Made by a program: the position numbers and the translations under genes. The notes under the pieces are model-generated. The model was given only the letters and a program-made list of their open reading frames with translations, had not been told where the DNA came from and ran no database searches. Shown here one piece after another: positions 56,825-64,000 of a stretch of DNA of 64,000 nt. This stretch comes from CAYVKM01 sp964452045 (GTDB taxonomy: Bacteria > Calditrichota > Calditrichia > RBG-13-44-9): assembly GCA_964452045.1 (NCBI GenBank), contig CAYVKM010000007.1, forward strand, positions 19,455-83,454, read 5' to 3'. Every line of letters begins with the position of its first letter. Position 1 is the stretch's first letter.

Positions 56825-56934
56825 AATACTTACCTCCGTTAATAGTTATTGTACCATGATGAGAGTTTATTTTATTTTCTCTCTGATTATCGATACCATT
56901 TATAACTTGTTAAGCAAATATTAAAAACAATCGT

Positions 56935-58104
56935 CTACTTGGTAACAATTTTGTCCCGGATCTGTGGTGATCCATTTCTTGTTTTGATGATGATGCCGGT
57001 GGAATAAGCATCAAACACATCAGTTAGCTGGACTTCACATAATTCATCTATTTCCCGGGCGATGACTTTACCGGTCACCGGGTGTATGATCGGTGACCCT
57101 TCCCGGTAAACGTTGCATTTCATTCCCTTCTTTACCCCGCTGGATCGACCCAGATCTGTGGTTAGCTTATTACCATCCACACTGATCACATAGCCGGAAA
57201 CTAGGGGAAGATCGTCTTTAATTTTTAACGCGAGCTCATTAATCATCTGAGAAATACTTTGTAAAGATATCTGACTACTATAGGCGTCCCGGGCAGTTAT
57301 GATGGTAGCCGATTCGGTATCGATCAACCGGGCGTCTATACTTAATGCCGTCCGCGTCAGGGTTACGCTTCCCACTACCACCGCATCCACGCCAATACCT
57401 TTACCGATCTGGGCCGCAGTGGAAGCATCAATGACTCCGCTCATTCCCAGTTTCTGTTCTTCTAATATTTTCTCAAGTAAGGCTCTCTCGATGACCTTGA
57501 ACCGGTTGATATTGACAAAACCGGTAATCATTTTATCCAGCAGGTCTACTTGACCAAGTTCGTTACCCAGTCCTTTGGTATCAAAGGGGAGAACAGCAAT
57601 ACTCAGGCGGTCTCCCACAATTTCTGCCGAGGTAGCTGGTACTTCCGATGTTTCAGGTTCAGACATCGGGGATTTGACTTCCGGGGTTGTGGTAGCGGTT
57701 TCTTCTGCAGGCGGTTGCTTCCTGGCTGGCACCTGACCCTGGTTGATTCTTTCCAGATATACTTTTGCCCTGTCGGAATAACTTTGTCTCAAAGACAGGG
57801 ATAGATGTTTTCTAGCATTTTCAATGTCGCCCAGATGATAATAACAGATCCCAAGCTCACGATGGGCATAATATTCGATGAAGATAGCCCCAAATGCCCT
57901 GGTTTTATTGGAATCCTGATGTTTTACCTGCAGGGCTTCCTGAAACAGACTCACACCTTTTTGCCAGTTACCCGCCTCAACTGCATCCAGTCCTTCCTTG
58001 TAAGCATTGTACCATCTCGGAATACCACCGAAAAGGGGAATTGTGTACAAAAAGATAAACAACAAAAAGTAGTAAATAGATTTTCCTGGTAAAAAACATT
58101 TCAT
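56935..58104 (-). CDS. CsgG/FlgT-like protein with N-terminal TPR region
   Basis: 389 residues. An N-terminal hydrophobic segment (YYFLLFIFLYTIPLFGG) acts as a signal or anchor. TPR-like helices follow (about 30-115), then a Pro/Glu/Thr-rich linker and a CsgG-like domain (about 165-300, SIAVLPFDTKGLG, FKVIERALLEKILEEQKLG, GVDAVVVGSVT). A C-terminal beta domain resembles FlgT (SGYVISVDGNKLTTDLGRSSGVKKGMKC, split here by my reading into short strands). Relatives form outer-membrane secretion pores or flagellar rings; here a lipobox is not obvious, so pore formation is uncertain. Confidence 0.8.
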   Translation of the reverse strand: MKCFLPGKSIYYFLLFIFLYTIPLFGGIPRWYNAYKEGLDAVEAGNWQKGVSLFQEALQVKHQDSNKTRAFGAIFIEYYAHRELGICYYHLGDIENARKHLSLSLRQSYSDRAKVYLERINQGQVPARKQPPAEETATTTPEVKSPMSEPETSEVPATSAEIVGDRLSIAVLPFDTKGLGNELGQVDLLDKMITGFVNINRFKVIERALLEKILEEQKLGMSGVIDASTAAQIGKGIGVDAVVVGSVTLTRTALSIDARLIDTESATIITARDAYSSQISLQSISQMINELALKIKDDLPLVSGYVISVDGNKLTTDLGRSSGVKKGMKCNVYREGSPIIHPVTGKVIAREIDELCEVQLTDVFDAYSTGIIIKTRNGSPQIRDKIVTK

Positions 58105-58417
58105 CTAGTTACCTCAATTGATATAGAGTTAAAAAATCTGGGAAACGGCTATGATAAAAATTCTCATATATAATCGGCAAGGATCTGGAAAATTTATAAC
58201 GATCGAAATTAATTAAAATAAAAATTAAAGTCAAGATTCAGTTAAACGAATGAAAACCACTGATAGAATAATACATTTTTACAGCGCCGGTTTTGTTCGA
58301 TATTTTAAACAAAATATTTACTTAAAAAATTATTTTGCATTTTGAGAGATTCAAAAATGAGGTTAAATTTTATTGTTATTTTAAAATATATGTTTAATAT
58401 ATAAAACAAAAAATACC
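58105..58417. other. 313-base divergent intergenic region
   Basis: Very AT-rich, with no gene. It must hold promoters for the CsgG-like gene (minus) and the XRE-speD pair (plus). The only structure I see is the near-palindrome at 58392-58407. Confidence 0.4.
58392..58407. promoter_or_regulatory. Near-palindrome at the XRE-cupin start, candidate autoregulatory operator
   Basis: GTTTAATATATAAAAC is symmetric at 14 of 16 positions and ends ten bases before the ATG, where a ribosome site would be expected; none is seen. XRE-family regulators often bind short AT-rich palindromes at their own start. The assignment is inference. Confidence 0.3.
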
Positions 58418-58942
58418 ATGAAGATTGGCACCAAGATCAGAAGATTACGAAAACTGCGCGGTCTGACTATCGAAGAATTAGCTGATAATGCTAATCTGAC
58501 CAAAGGGTTTATCTCCCAGCTGGAAAGAGATCTGACTGTGCCTTCGGTACTCAATCTGAAACAAATCCTGGATGTTCTTGGTGTTCAGTTATCAGCCTTC
58601 TTTAGCGATATTACGGAGAGGGAAAAAAATATTTTCTCGCTCAAAGACCGGCTTCTGGAGGCGTCCGGCAAAAACTTTAAAATTGAAAAATTAATACCCA
58701 AGCTACAGTACCTGGAGATGGAACCGGTGGTTCTTAATCTTGAACCTTTAATTGAATATAAAAAACAGTTTGAGGAAGACGAGGGATTCGGATTTGTGCT
58801 AAAAGGGAATCTCGAGATAAAAATTAATGATGAGCGGCAGGTGATAAAGAGGGGAGATTGTTTTTATCTTTTTTTTGACAATACATTTTCTCTGAAAAAT
58901 TTATCGAAGAAAAATGCCGAGATTTTGATAGTTAATTACTAA
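58418..58942 (+). CDS. XRE-family regulator with C-terminal cupin domain
   Basis: 174 residues. The helix-turn-helix (about 5-60) reads IRRLRKLRGLTIEELADNANLTKGFISQLERD, followed by a linker and a cupin sensor (about 95-174, VVLNLEPLIEYKKQFEEDEGFGFVLKG). This is the PuuR/SutR-like architecture, which senses small metabolites, often polyamines or amino acids. speD starts 19 bases after its stop, so control of polyamine synthesis is a natural inference. The ATG lacks a visible Shine-Dalgarno. Confidence 0.9.
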   Translation: MKIGTKIRRLRKLRGLTIEELADNANLTKGFISQLERDLTVPSVLNLKQILDVLGVQLSAFFSDITEREKNIFSLKDRLLEASGKNFKIEKLIPKLQYLEMEPVVLNLEPLIEYKKQFEEDEGFGFVLKGNLEIKINDERQVIKRGDCFYLFFDNTFSLKNLSKKNAEILIVNY

Positions 58943-58961
58943 TTATGGAGGTCTGGTTAAA

Positions 58962-59357
58962 TTGAATGCGTTGGGACGTCATATATTAGCCGAGTTTTTT
59001 AATTGTGATGTTCAGATTTTGAACGATGTTGAAAAAGTCGAACTATACATGAAACGGGCGGCAATCGAATGCGGTGCCACAATTGTTAATTCGGTATTTC
59101 ATATCTTTAATCCCCATGGGGTAAGCGGGGTGGTGGTTATTGCGGAATCGCATCTGGCTATTCATACCTGGCCCGAATATGGCTATGCGGCGGTTGATGT
59201 GTTTACCTGCGGAGACAGTGTGGATCCCTGGATTGCTACAAAAGTTTTGCAGGCGTACCTGGGGGCAGAGTCCATTAAAACAGTGGAGCTGAACAGGGGG
59301 GAATTGGCTAATTATAAAGTTTTACATCATAAACCGGTGGAAGCACATCCGATATAA
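58962..59357 (+). CDS. speD: S-adenosylmethionine decarboxylase proenzyme (SpeD/SpeH type)
   Basis: 131 residues from a TTG at 58962, with GGAGGT nine bases upstream. The self-cleavage site is Glu62-Ser63 in AESHLAIHTWPE, with His68 and Cys83 in FTCGD completing the active site, as in the short bacterial and archaeal proenzymes. Cleavage makes a pyruvoyl enzyme that produces decarboxylated AdoMet for spermidine. No spermidine synthase is adjacent. It is co-transcribed with the XRE-cupin regulator. Confidence 0.95.
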   Translation: MNALGRHILAEFFNCDVQILNDVEKVELYMKRAAIECGATIVNSVFHIFNPHGVSGVVVIAESHLAIHTWPEYGYAAVDVFTCGDSVDPWIATKVLQAYLGAESIKTVELNRGELANYKVLHHKPVEAHPI

Positions 59358-59519
59358 CCTTGAGCCCGAAAATTGAAGGATAGAAGTCCGTTTTGTCTTA
59401 ACTGGCTGCAAGCTTACCAAATTTAGTAGTTCCGAATTCCATTTGATTATCCTTTTCTATAGCGATTCCTGTTTTGATTTTGTAAATTCGTAAAAATAGA
59501 TGGATATTTGTATACTAAA

Positions 59520-62453
59520 ATGGAAGTTTCCGAAAAATTAATGTCCGATCTCCATCTGTCCGAGTTCGTTGCTCTGGATATCGAGACTACCGGCCTGGAA
59601 TACCATAAGGATGATATTATTGAGTTTGGCGCAGTACGTTATGTGAATGGAAATCCTTCTGAGACCATCAGCTTCCTGATCAATCCCGGCAGACCTATCC
59701 CGGAAAATATCCAGCGGATCACCGGTATTAATGATAAGGATGTCTCGCATTCGCCCAAATTTGAAGAGAAAGCCGAAGAGATCCTTTCTTTCGTAGGAAA
59801 TTACCCGATTGTTGCCCACAATATTTTTTTCGATTTGCCCTTTCTGGAATACCATCTGCAAAAAATAAACAACGTCCTGCAAACTGCTGAAAAGAATGTG
59901 GATTATATTTATTTGAGTAATGATAAATTTGATACGCTTTCTCTGGCAAAAGTTTATCTTCCTTTTCAAAATGGATTTTCCCTGTCAAAACTGGCGGAAT
60001 ATTTTAGTATTGTGCAAGAAACGGCTCACCGGGCTTTGCCGGATGCACAAACCGCAGGGCAGATCTTTATGCACCTGGTAGAAATTTCCCTGCATACGGA
60101 TTTTAAGGATGTGCAGCAAATCCTCAAAATACTTGACCCTACCGATGATCCCATCAAGCATTATTTTTTTCATCTGCAATCGTTGTTATCAACCGGTAAA
60201 TATCATTTCCCGAAGCGATTTGAAAAGTCCACTTTTGAATACTCTGCTAACTATTATAATATCATTGGTGAAGAAGACACCCCGGAAAGTGGTCACTTGA
60301 GTACAGAGGTGATTAACGGAACGGAAATCGCTTCTTTTTTCGAAAAGGATGGTGAACTGGAGAAAACATTCGGGGTCTATGAACAACGGCCATCCCAGGT
60401 AAAAATGGCCGATGCTGTGGCCCGGGCATTCAATAGCCAGAACTTTCTGGTGGTTGAAGCCGGCACGGGCACCGGAAAATCCATGGCCTATTTGTTGCCG
60501 GCGATAAAATGGTCTATCTGGAATTATGGGCCGTTTGGCCGGGTAGTGATCAGCACCAACACCAAAAATCTCCAGGAACAGCTCTTTTTTAAAGATATTC
60601 CAATTTTACATAATATCCTGAATGAAAAATTTAAAGTGGTTCTGCTAAAAGGTAAAAACAACTATCTCTGTCTGGACAAATGGTTTACTGTTCTGAAAGA
60701 CATGAAATATCGTTTAAGCAGTTATGAACGTTCAAAAGTGCTTCCCCTCTTATTATGGGTACAGCAAACAGAGACTGGAGATATTTCGGAAAATAATGCC
60801 TTTGCTCCGGAAAGAAATATGGGAATCTGGAGTAAATTTATTGCCGAGAATAATTACTGTCCGGGTAAATCCTGTAAATATTACAACAACTGTTTTTTGT
60901 GGCGGGCCAGGAATAATGCCAAAAATGCCCATCTGGTATTGGTCAATCATTCCTTGCTGTTCTCGGATATCGCTTCGGATCAGGCCGTGCTATCGGAATA
61001 TTCCAATCTGATTCTGGATGAAGCACATAATATTGAAAAAGTAGCTACAGAATATCTGGGCATGGAAATTTCCCTCTGGAATTTCCGGGATACATTTCAA
61101 AAACTTTATCAACGGGAACGCATCGAGACAGGGATTCTGGTGCAGTTGCGCAGAAGAATCCAGACCGGGGAAATGGAAAGCAGTAAAAAGGATTTATTAC
61201 AAGCCAATATAAAATCACTGACCTCCCTGGTCACAACTTGCCGGATCACCACTCAAGGATTCTTCAAGGAGTTAAATATTCAATTGAAAAATCTGGTTGG
61301 GGAGATCAGCGTGACCAGCTATTCAACCCGTTTCCGGTACAAGAGAGATGATGGCTTGCTGGAAAAAATGGAATCCTATTTTGCTGAACTGATGGATTAC
61401 CTGAGTAAACTTCAAAGCAACATTAATGATCTGATTGAAATATTACGCGAACTTCCGGATGATGCCTTCCGCTATCAAAAACAACTCTACCAGGAACTGC
61501 AGGCACAATTTACCCAGCTGGATGGTTTAACCAATAATCTCCAGTTCCTGATCGCGGCAGAGTGGGATACCTGGGTTTATTGGTTTGAACTGCCCGGCCG
61601 GGAGGATTCTGATTACAGCCGGTTGTATGGTGCACCGCTCAATATTTCTGAAATTTTAAACGAGCGTTTATATAAGCATCTCAACACGGCAATTTTCACC
61701 TCAGCCACTCTAACCGTGGGGAAAAGCTTTGATTATTTTTTAAGCCGGGTTGGTCTGAACTTGGTCGAGCCCGATCGTTTGGAAAATCTGCTTTTAGAAT
61801 CCCCCTTTAATTATGAGGAACAGGTTTTCCTGGCCATTCCCACATTTTTGCCGGATCCTCGCTCGCCGGAATACAGAGTCGCGATAAAATCTTTTCTGGA
61901 GATGTTGTCCCGGGAGCAACCACGAGGAACCCTGGTGCTTTTTACCTCCTACATGATGATGAACGAGCTCTACGATTCCCTGCGGTTGACTTATGAGACC
62001 CAGAAGATATCGTTGTTAACCCAGGGTATCCATGGGAGCAGGCATTCCATCCTCAGCCAGTTTAAAGAACATCCCCAGTCGGTTTTATTCGGTACGGACA
62101 GTTTCTGGGAGGGCATTGATTTACCGGGTAAAGCACTGGAAATCCTGCTCATCACCAAACTTCCCTTTGATGTGCCCACTGAACCCATTATTCAGGCCAA
62201 AGCGGAAATGATCCAAAAAGCGGGTGGAAATCCGTTTCTGGAGTTTACCGTTCCGGAAGCGGTTATCAAATTCCGCCAGGGTTTTGGCCGGCTTATCCGG
62301 TCCAGATCGGATTATGGGGCAGTCATCATCTTGGATAACCGTTTGGTGACCAAAATGTATGGTCGGATGTTCCTGGATTCAATTCCGGCAAAATCGCGCC
62401 TGTTCAAGAAGGAAGAGGAATTGTGGGAAGAATTATTGAACTGGTTTCATTAG
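59520..62453 (+). CDS. dinG: DnaQ-like exonuclease fused to DinG-type helicase
   Basis: About 977 residues; the ATG at 59520 is used here, but TTG 59508 and ATG 59541 are possible because no clear ribosome site is seen. The N-terminal exonuclease (about 15-190) has the DEDD motifs ALDIETTGLE, VAHNIFFDLPFLE and HRALPDAQTA. The XPD/DinG helicase has Walker A EAGTGTGKS, a cysteine cluster for an iron-sulfur site (CLDKW, CPGKSCKYYNNC), LDEAHNIE, and the C-terminal motifs FWEGIDLPG and RQGFGRLIRS. The fusion is typical of Bacillota DinG; nuclease plus helicase activity in DNA repair is expected. Confidence 0.92.
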   Translation: MEVSEKLMSDLHLSEFVALDIETTGLEYHKDDIIEFGAVRYVNGNPSETISFLINPGRPIPENIQRITGINDKDVSHSPKFEEKAEEILSFVGNYPIVAHNIFFDLPFLEYHLQKINNVLQTAEKNVDYIYLSNDKFDTLSLAKVYLPFQNGFSLSKLAEYFSIVQETAHRALPDAQTAGQIFMHLVEISLHTDFKDVQQILKILDPTDDPIKHYFFHLQSLLSTGKYHFPKRFEKSTFEYSANYYNIIGEEDTPESGHLSTEVINGTEIASFFEKDGELEKTFGVYEQRPSQVKMADAVARAFNSQNFLVVEAGTGTGKSMAYLLPAIKWSIWNYGPFGRVVISTNTKNLQEQLFFKDIPILHNILNEKFKVVLLKGKNNYLCLDKWFTVLKDMKYRLSSYERSKVLPLLLWVQQTETGDISENNAFAPERNMGIWSKFIAENNYCPGKSCKYYNNCFLWRARNNAKNAHLVLVNHSLLFSDIASDQAVLSEYSNLILDEAHNIEKVATEYLGMEISLWNFRDTFQKLYQRERIETGILVQLRRRIQTGEMESSKKDLLQANIKSLTSLVTTCRITTQGFFKELNIQLKNLVGEISVTSYSTRFRYKRDDGLLEKMESYFAELMDYLSKLQSNINDLIEILRELPDDAFRYQKQLYQELQAQFTQLDGLTNNLQFLIAAEWDTWVYWFELPGREDSDYSRLYGAPLNISEILNERLYKHLNTAIFTSATLTVGKSFDYFLSRVGLNLVEPDRLENLLLESPFNYEEQVFLAIPTFLPDPRSPEYRVAIKSFLEMLSREQPRGTLVLFTSYMMMNELYDSLRLTYETQKISLLTQGIHGSRHSILSQFKEHPQSVLFGTDSFWEGIDLPGKALEILLITKLPFDVPTEPIIQAKAEMIQKAGGNPFLEFTVPEAVIKFRQGFGRLIRSRSDYGAVIILDNRLVTKMYGRMFLDSIPAKSRLFKKEEELWEELLNWFH

Positions 62454-62466
62454 GGAGAAACAATTA

Positions 62467-63645
62467 ATGAAAGTTCGCACCGGTTTGGATGTTTTACGGG
62501 ATGATGGATTTAAAGCACTGTATGGCCGGAATATTGGCGTTTTATGTCATCAGGCATCCGTTGATGGTCAATATCAGCACATATTAGATCTCCTGCTGCC
62601 ATTCCGCAAAAAGAATAAATTCCGGATTACTTCGCTTTTTGGCCCGCAGCATGGCCTCTGGGGACATACCCAGGATAATATGATTGAATGGGAAGGTTAT
62701 CTGGATCCGCGATCAGGGCTGAGAATCTATTCGCTCTATGGTGAGCACCGAAAACCGTCTGCGGAGATGCTGAAAGATATTGACCTGACGGTAATAGATC
62801 TGCAGGATGTTGGCGCACGCTATTATACCTTTATCTGGACAATGGCCCTGATGATTCAGGTCTGTGCTGAAGCGGGCATTGAGGTGATGGTGGTGGACCG
62901 GCCAAATCCTATTTCCGGTTTAAATCCGGAGGGTACCATCCAAAAGCCAGAATATAAGAGTTTTGTCGGGTTATATTCCTTACCGCAGAGACATGGGCTT
63001 ACCATCGCTGAAATTGCTTCCTATCTCAAAGGTGAATTTCTCGGTGGAATCGATTTAAAGGTAATCCGAATGTCGGGCTGGCAGAGGAAAATGTATTTTC
63101 CCGATACCCTGCTTCCCTGGGTGATGCCATCTCCAAATATGCCCGGCTGGGAAACGGCATTGGTATACCCTGGCATGTGTTTATTTGAAGGCACTAATAT
63201 TTCTGAGGGCAGGGGGACTACCCGTCCATTCGAAATTTTTGGCGCTCCCTGGCTGGATGGCTGGAAATTAACTGAGAAGTTGACTGATCTCAATTTGCCC
63301 GGAATTTATTTCCGGCCGATACAATTTCAGCCAACCTTTCACAAATTTTCCGGTGAGATGTGTCAGGGTGTTTTTCTTCATCTGACAGATCCAATGGAAT
63401 TTAAACCGGTATTGACTGCTTTGGCTATCTTGCGCCAAATCCAGCTCGATTACTCCAACCATTTTCAATGGAAGCAGCCACCCTATGAATATGAGCATGA
63501 TAAGCTTCCGATAGATATTCTGGCCGGAACTGACCAGATCAGGCAGATGATCGATAAAACTGCCTCATTAGCTGAAATTCAGGAGTTTATAGAAGCAGAT
63601 TGCGCCGGTTTTGATCCAATCCGCTCCAAATACCTTCTTTATTAA
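62467..63645 (+). CDS. DUF1343 (NamZ-like exo-beta-N-acetylmuramidase)
   Basis: 392 residues with no signal peptide. Landmarks are VLCHQASVDGQYQH, LFGPQHGLWG, DLQDVGARYYTFIWTM, VVDRPNPISG and LVYPGMCLFEGTNISEGRGTTRPFE, the last being the hallmark of DUF1343/NamZ. NamZ removes terminal MurNAc from peptidoglycan fragments during wall recycling. The lack of a signal peptide would place this copy in the cytoplasm. It starts 14 bases after the helicase gene; AGGGAGAAA supplies the ribosome site. Confidence 0.9.
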   Translation: MKVRTGLDVLRDDGFKALYGRNIGVLCHQASVDGQYQHILDLLLPFRKKNKFRITSLFGPQHGLWGHTQDNMIEWEGYLDPRSGLRIYSLYGEHRKPSAEMLKDIDLTVIDLQDVGARYYTFIWTMALMIQVCAEAGIEVMVVDRPNPISGLNPEGTIQKPEYKSFVGLYSLPQRHGLTIAEIASYLKGEFLGGIDLKVIRMSGWQRKMYFPDTLLPWVMPSPNMPGWETALVYPGMCLFEGTNISEGRGTTRPFEIFGAPWLDGWKLTEKLTDLNLPGIYFRPIQFQPTFHKFSGEMCQGVFLHLTDPMEFKPVLTALAILRQIQLDYSNHFQWKQPPYEYEHDKLPIDILAGTDQIRQMIDKTASLAEIQEFIEADCAGFDPIRSKYLLY

Positions 63646-63965
63646 TCTTACAACTTTTGAAGAATTATTTTTTTTATAAAGGATATGGAATTATCCAAAG
63701 GTTTTCAGCGACCTATCATTCCCTTTATACCTGCCAATTAGATAGCTTCCGAATTGTCAAGCAAAGTGGCTACTTTGTGGAAATCTTGAGAAAATTAATC
63801 ACTTAGACCAAATGGTATTAGATTATAGATCACCTGCCTGAAGCAGGAAGAATCCCAGTAGAGCATTTTTGTTATATTTTATTTATGTAAAGAGGATTTT
63901 TTCAAGTTTCTGAAAAAGATTATAAAAATATAGTTCTATCTGATTTATTATTTATATTTAAACCA
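63646..63965. other. Terminal intergenic region
   Basis: 320 AT-rich bases with scattered stops in all frames and no terminator hairpin I can support. An 18-codon frame at 63685 has an ill-spaced AAAGGA and is not credible. The region presumably holds the promoter of the gene that may start at 63966. Confidence 0.4.
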
Positions 63966-64000
63966 ATGCAATTATTAAAACGAACTATATTCGTTGTACT
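63966..64000 (+). CDS. Possible start of a gene truncated by the window edge
   Basis: ATG followed by eleven sense codons reading MQLLKRTIFVV, a basic then hydrophobic start like a signal peptide. No ribosome site is visible, and the call rests on only 35 bases. Confidence 0.25.
   Translation, partial: MQLLKRTIFVV

Noticed and set aside
1..64000. CRISPR arrays, transposases, phage genes, riboswitches
   Set aside because: No regularly spaced repeats, no transposase- or capsid-like proteins and no recognisable riboswitch leader were seen while reading both strands.

Overview
The window reads as a chromosomal segment of a moderately AT-leaning bacterium of the Fibrobacterota-Chlorobiota-Bacteroidota side of the tree. 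Calditrichota, KSB1-like or Ignavibacteria-like lineages fit best, but I cannot fix the phylum. The reasons are five secreted proteins ending in a type IX-like sorting module with the YPNPFNP signature, a GWxTD lipoprotein, choice-of-anchor-D repeats, a tetraheme cytochrome, a TonB receptor with an N-terminal carboxypeptidase-regulatory-like domain, and many SpoIIE/GAF regulators. Some starts are TTG or GTG with good Shine-Dalgarno sequences.

Layout. 1-7.5 kb: the end of a tetraheme cytochrome c, then a TPR protein, an NtrC-family activator, clpB and an HtrA protease. A sigma-54-type promoter lies directly before clpB, with a perfect palindrome about 100 bp upstream of it, so this looks like an activator and its target operon. 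7.7-15.8 kb: phosphofructokinase, then a minus-strand block with adenylate kinase, a propeller-like lipoprotein, a membrane SpoIIE phosphatase, a STAS antagonist, an RsbW-like kinase and a soluble GAF-SpoIIE phosphatase. That is a partner-switching system without a sigma factor next to it. 16-24.3 kb: secreted proteins with sorting modules, including an M36-like metalloprotease followed by two nearly identical Asp-box (sialidase-like) genes. These arose by a 1,506-bp tandem duplication whose boundary lies in the sorting-module sequence. 24.3-30 kb: an acyltransferase-like membrane protein, a TonB receptor and a hybrid histidine kinase. 30-39 kb: an operon of a PEGA-repeat Ser/Thr kinase, a TPR protein and a 1,375-residue surface protein, then a beta-barrel protein and a GWxTD lipoprotein.

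39.4-42.3 kb is the most accessory-looking part. It has a double-domain SagB-like nitroreductase, a hicBA toxin-antitoxin pair and tRNA-Gln(CUG). The toxin-antitoxin pair is bracketed by ~93-bp direct repeats made of the tRNA 3' end plus its terminator, and the left copy is broken in its T-loop by a 58-bp segment. 42.4-46.8 kb: a MacAB-like export system with two permeases. 46.8-64 kb: mostly housekeeping genes (ABC-F, Ldh2-type dehydrogenase, serC, M28 peptidase, asnS, TIGR00725/acylphosphatase/apt, a CsgG-like protein, an XRE-cupin regulator with speD, a DnaQ-DinG fusion helicase, and a NamZ-type muramidase).

The best candidates for something undescribed are (i) sigma-54/NtrC control of a clpB-htrA proteostasis operon, (ii) a minimal hicBA island at a tRNA-Gln gene with no integrase, and (iii) sorting-module DNA acting as a recombination site that duplicates and shuffles secreted proteins. 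No CRISPR array, phage module or transposase was seen.
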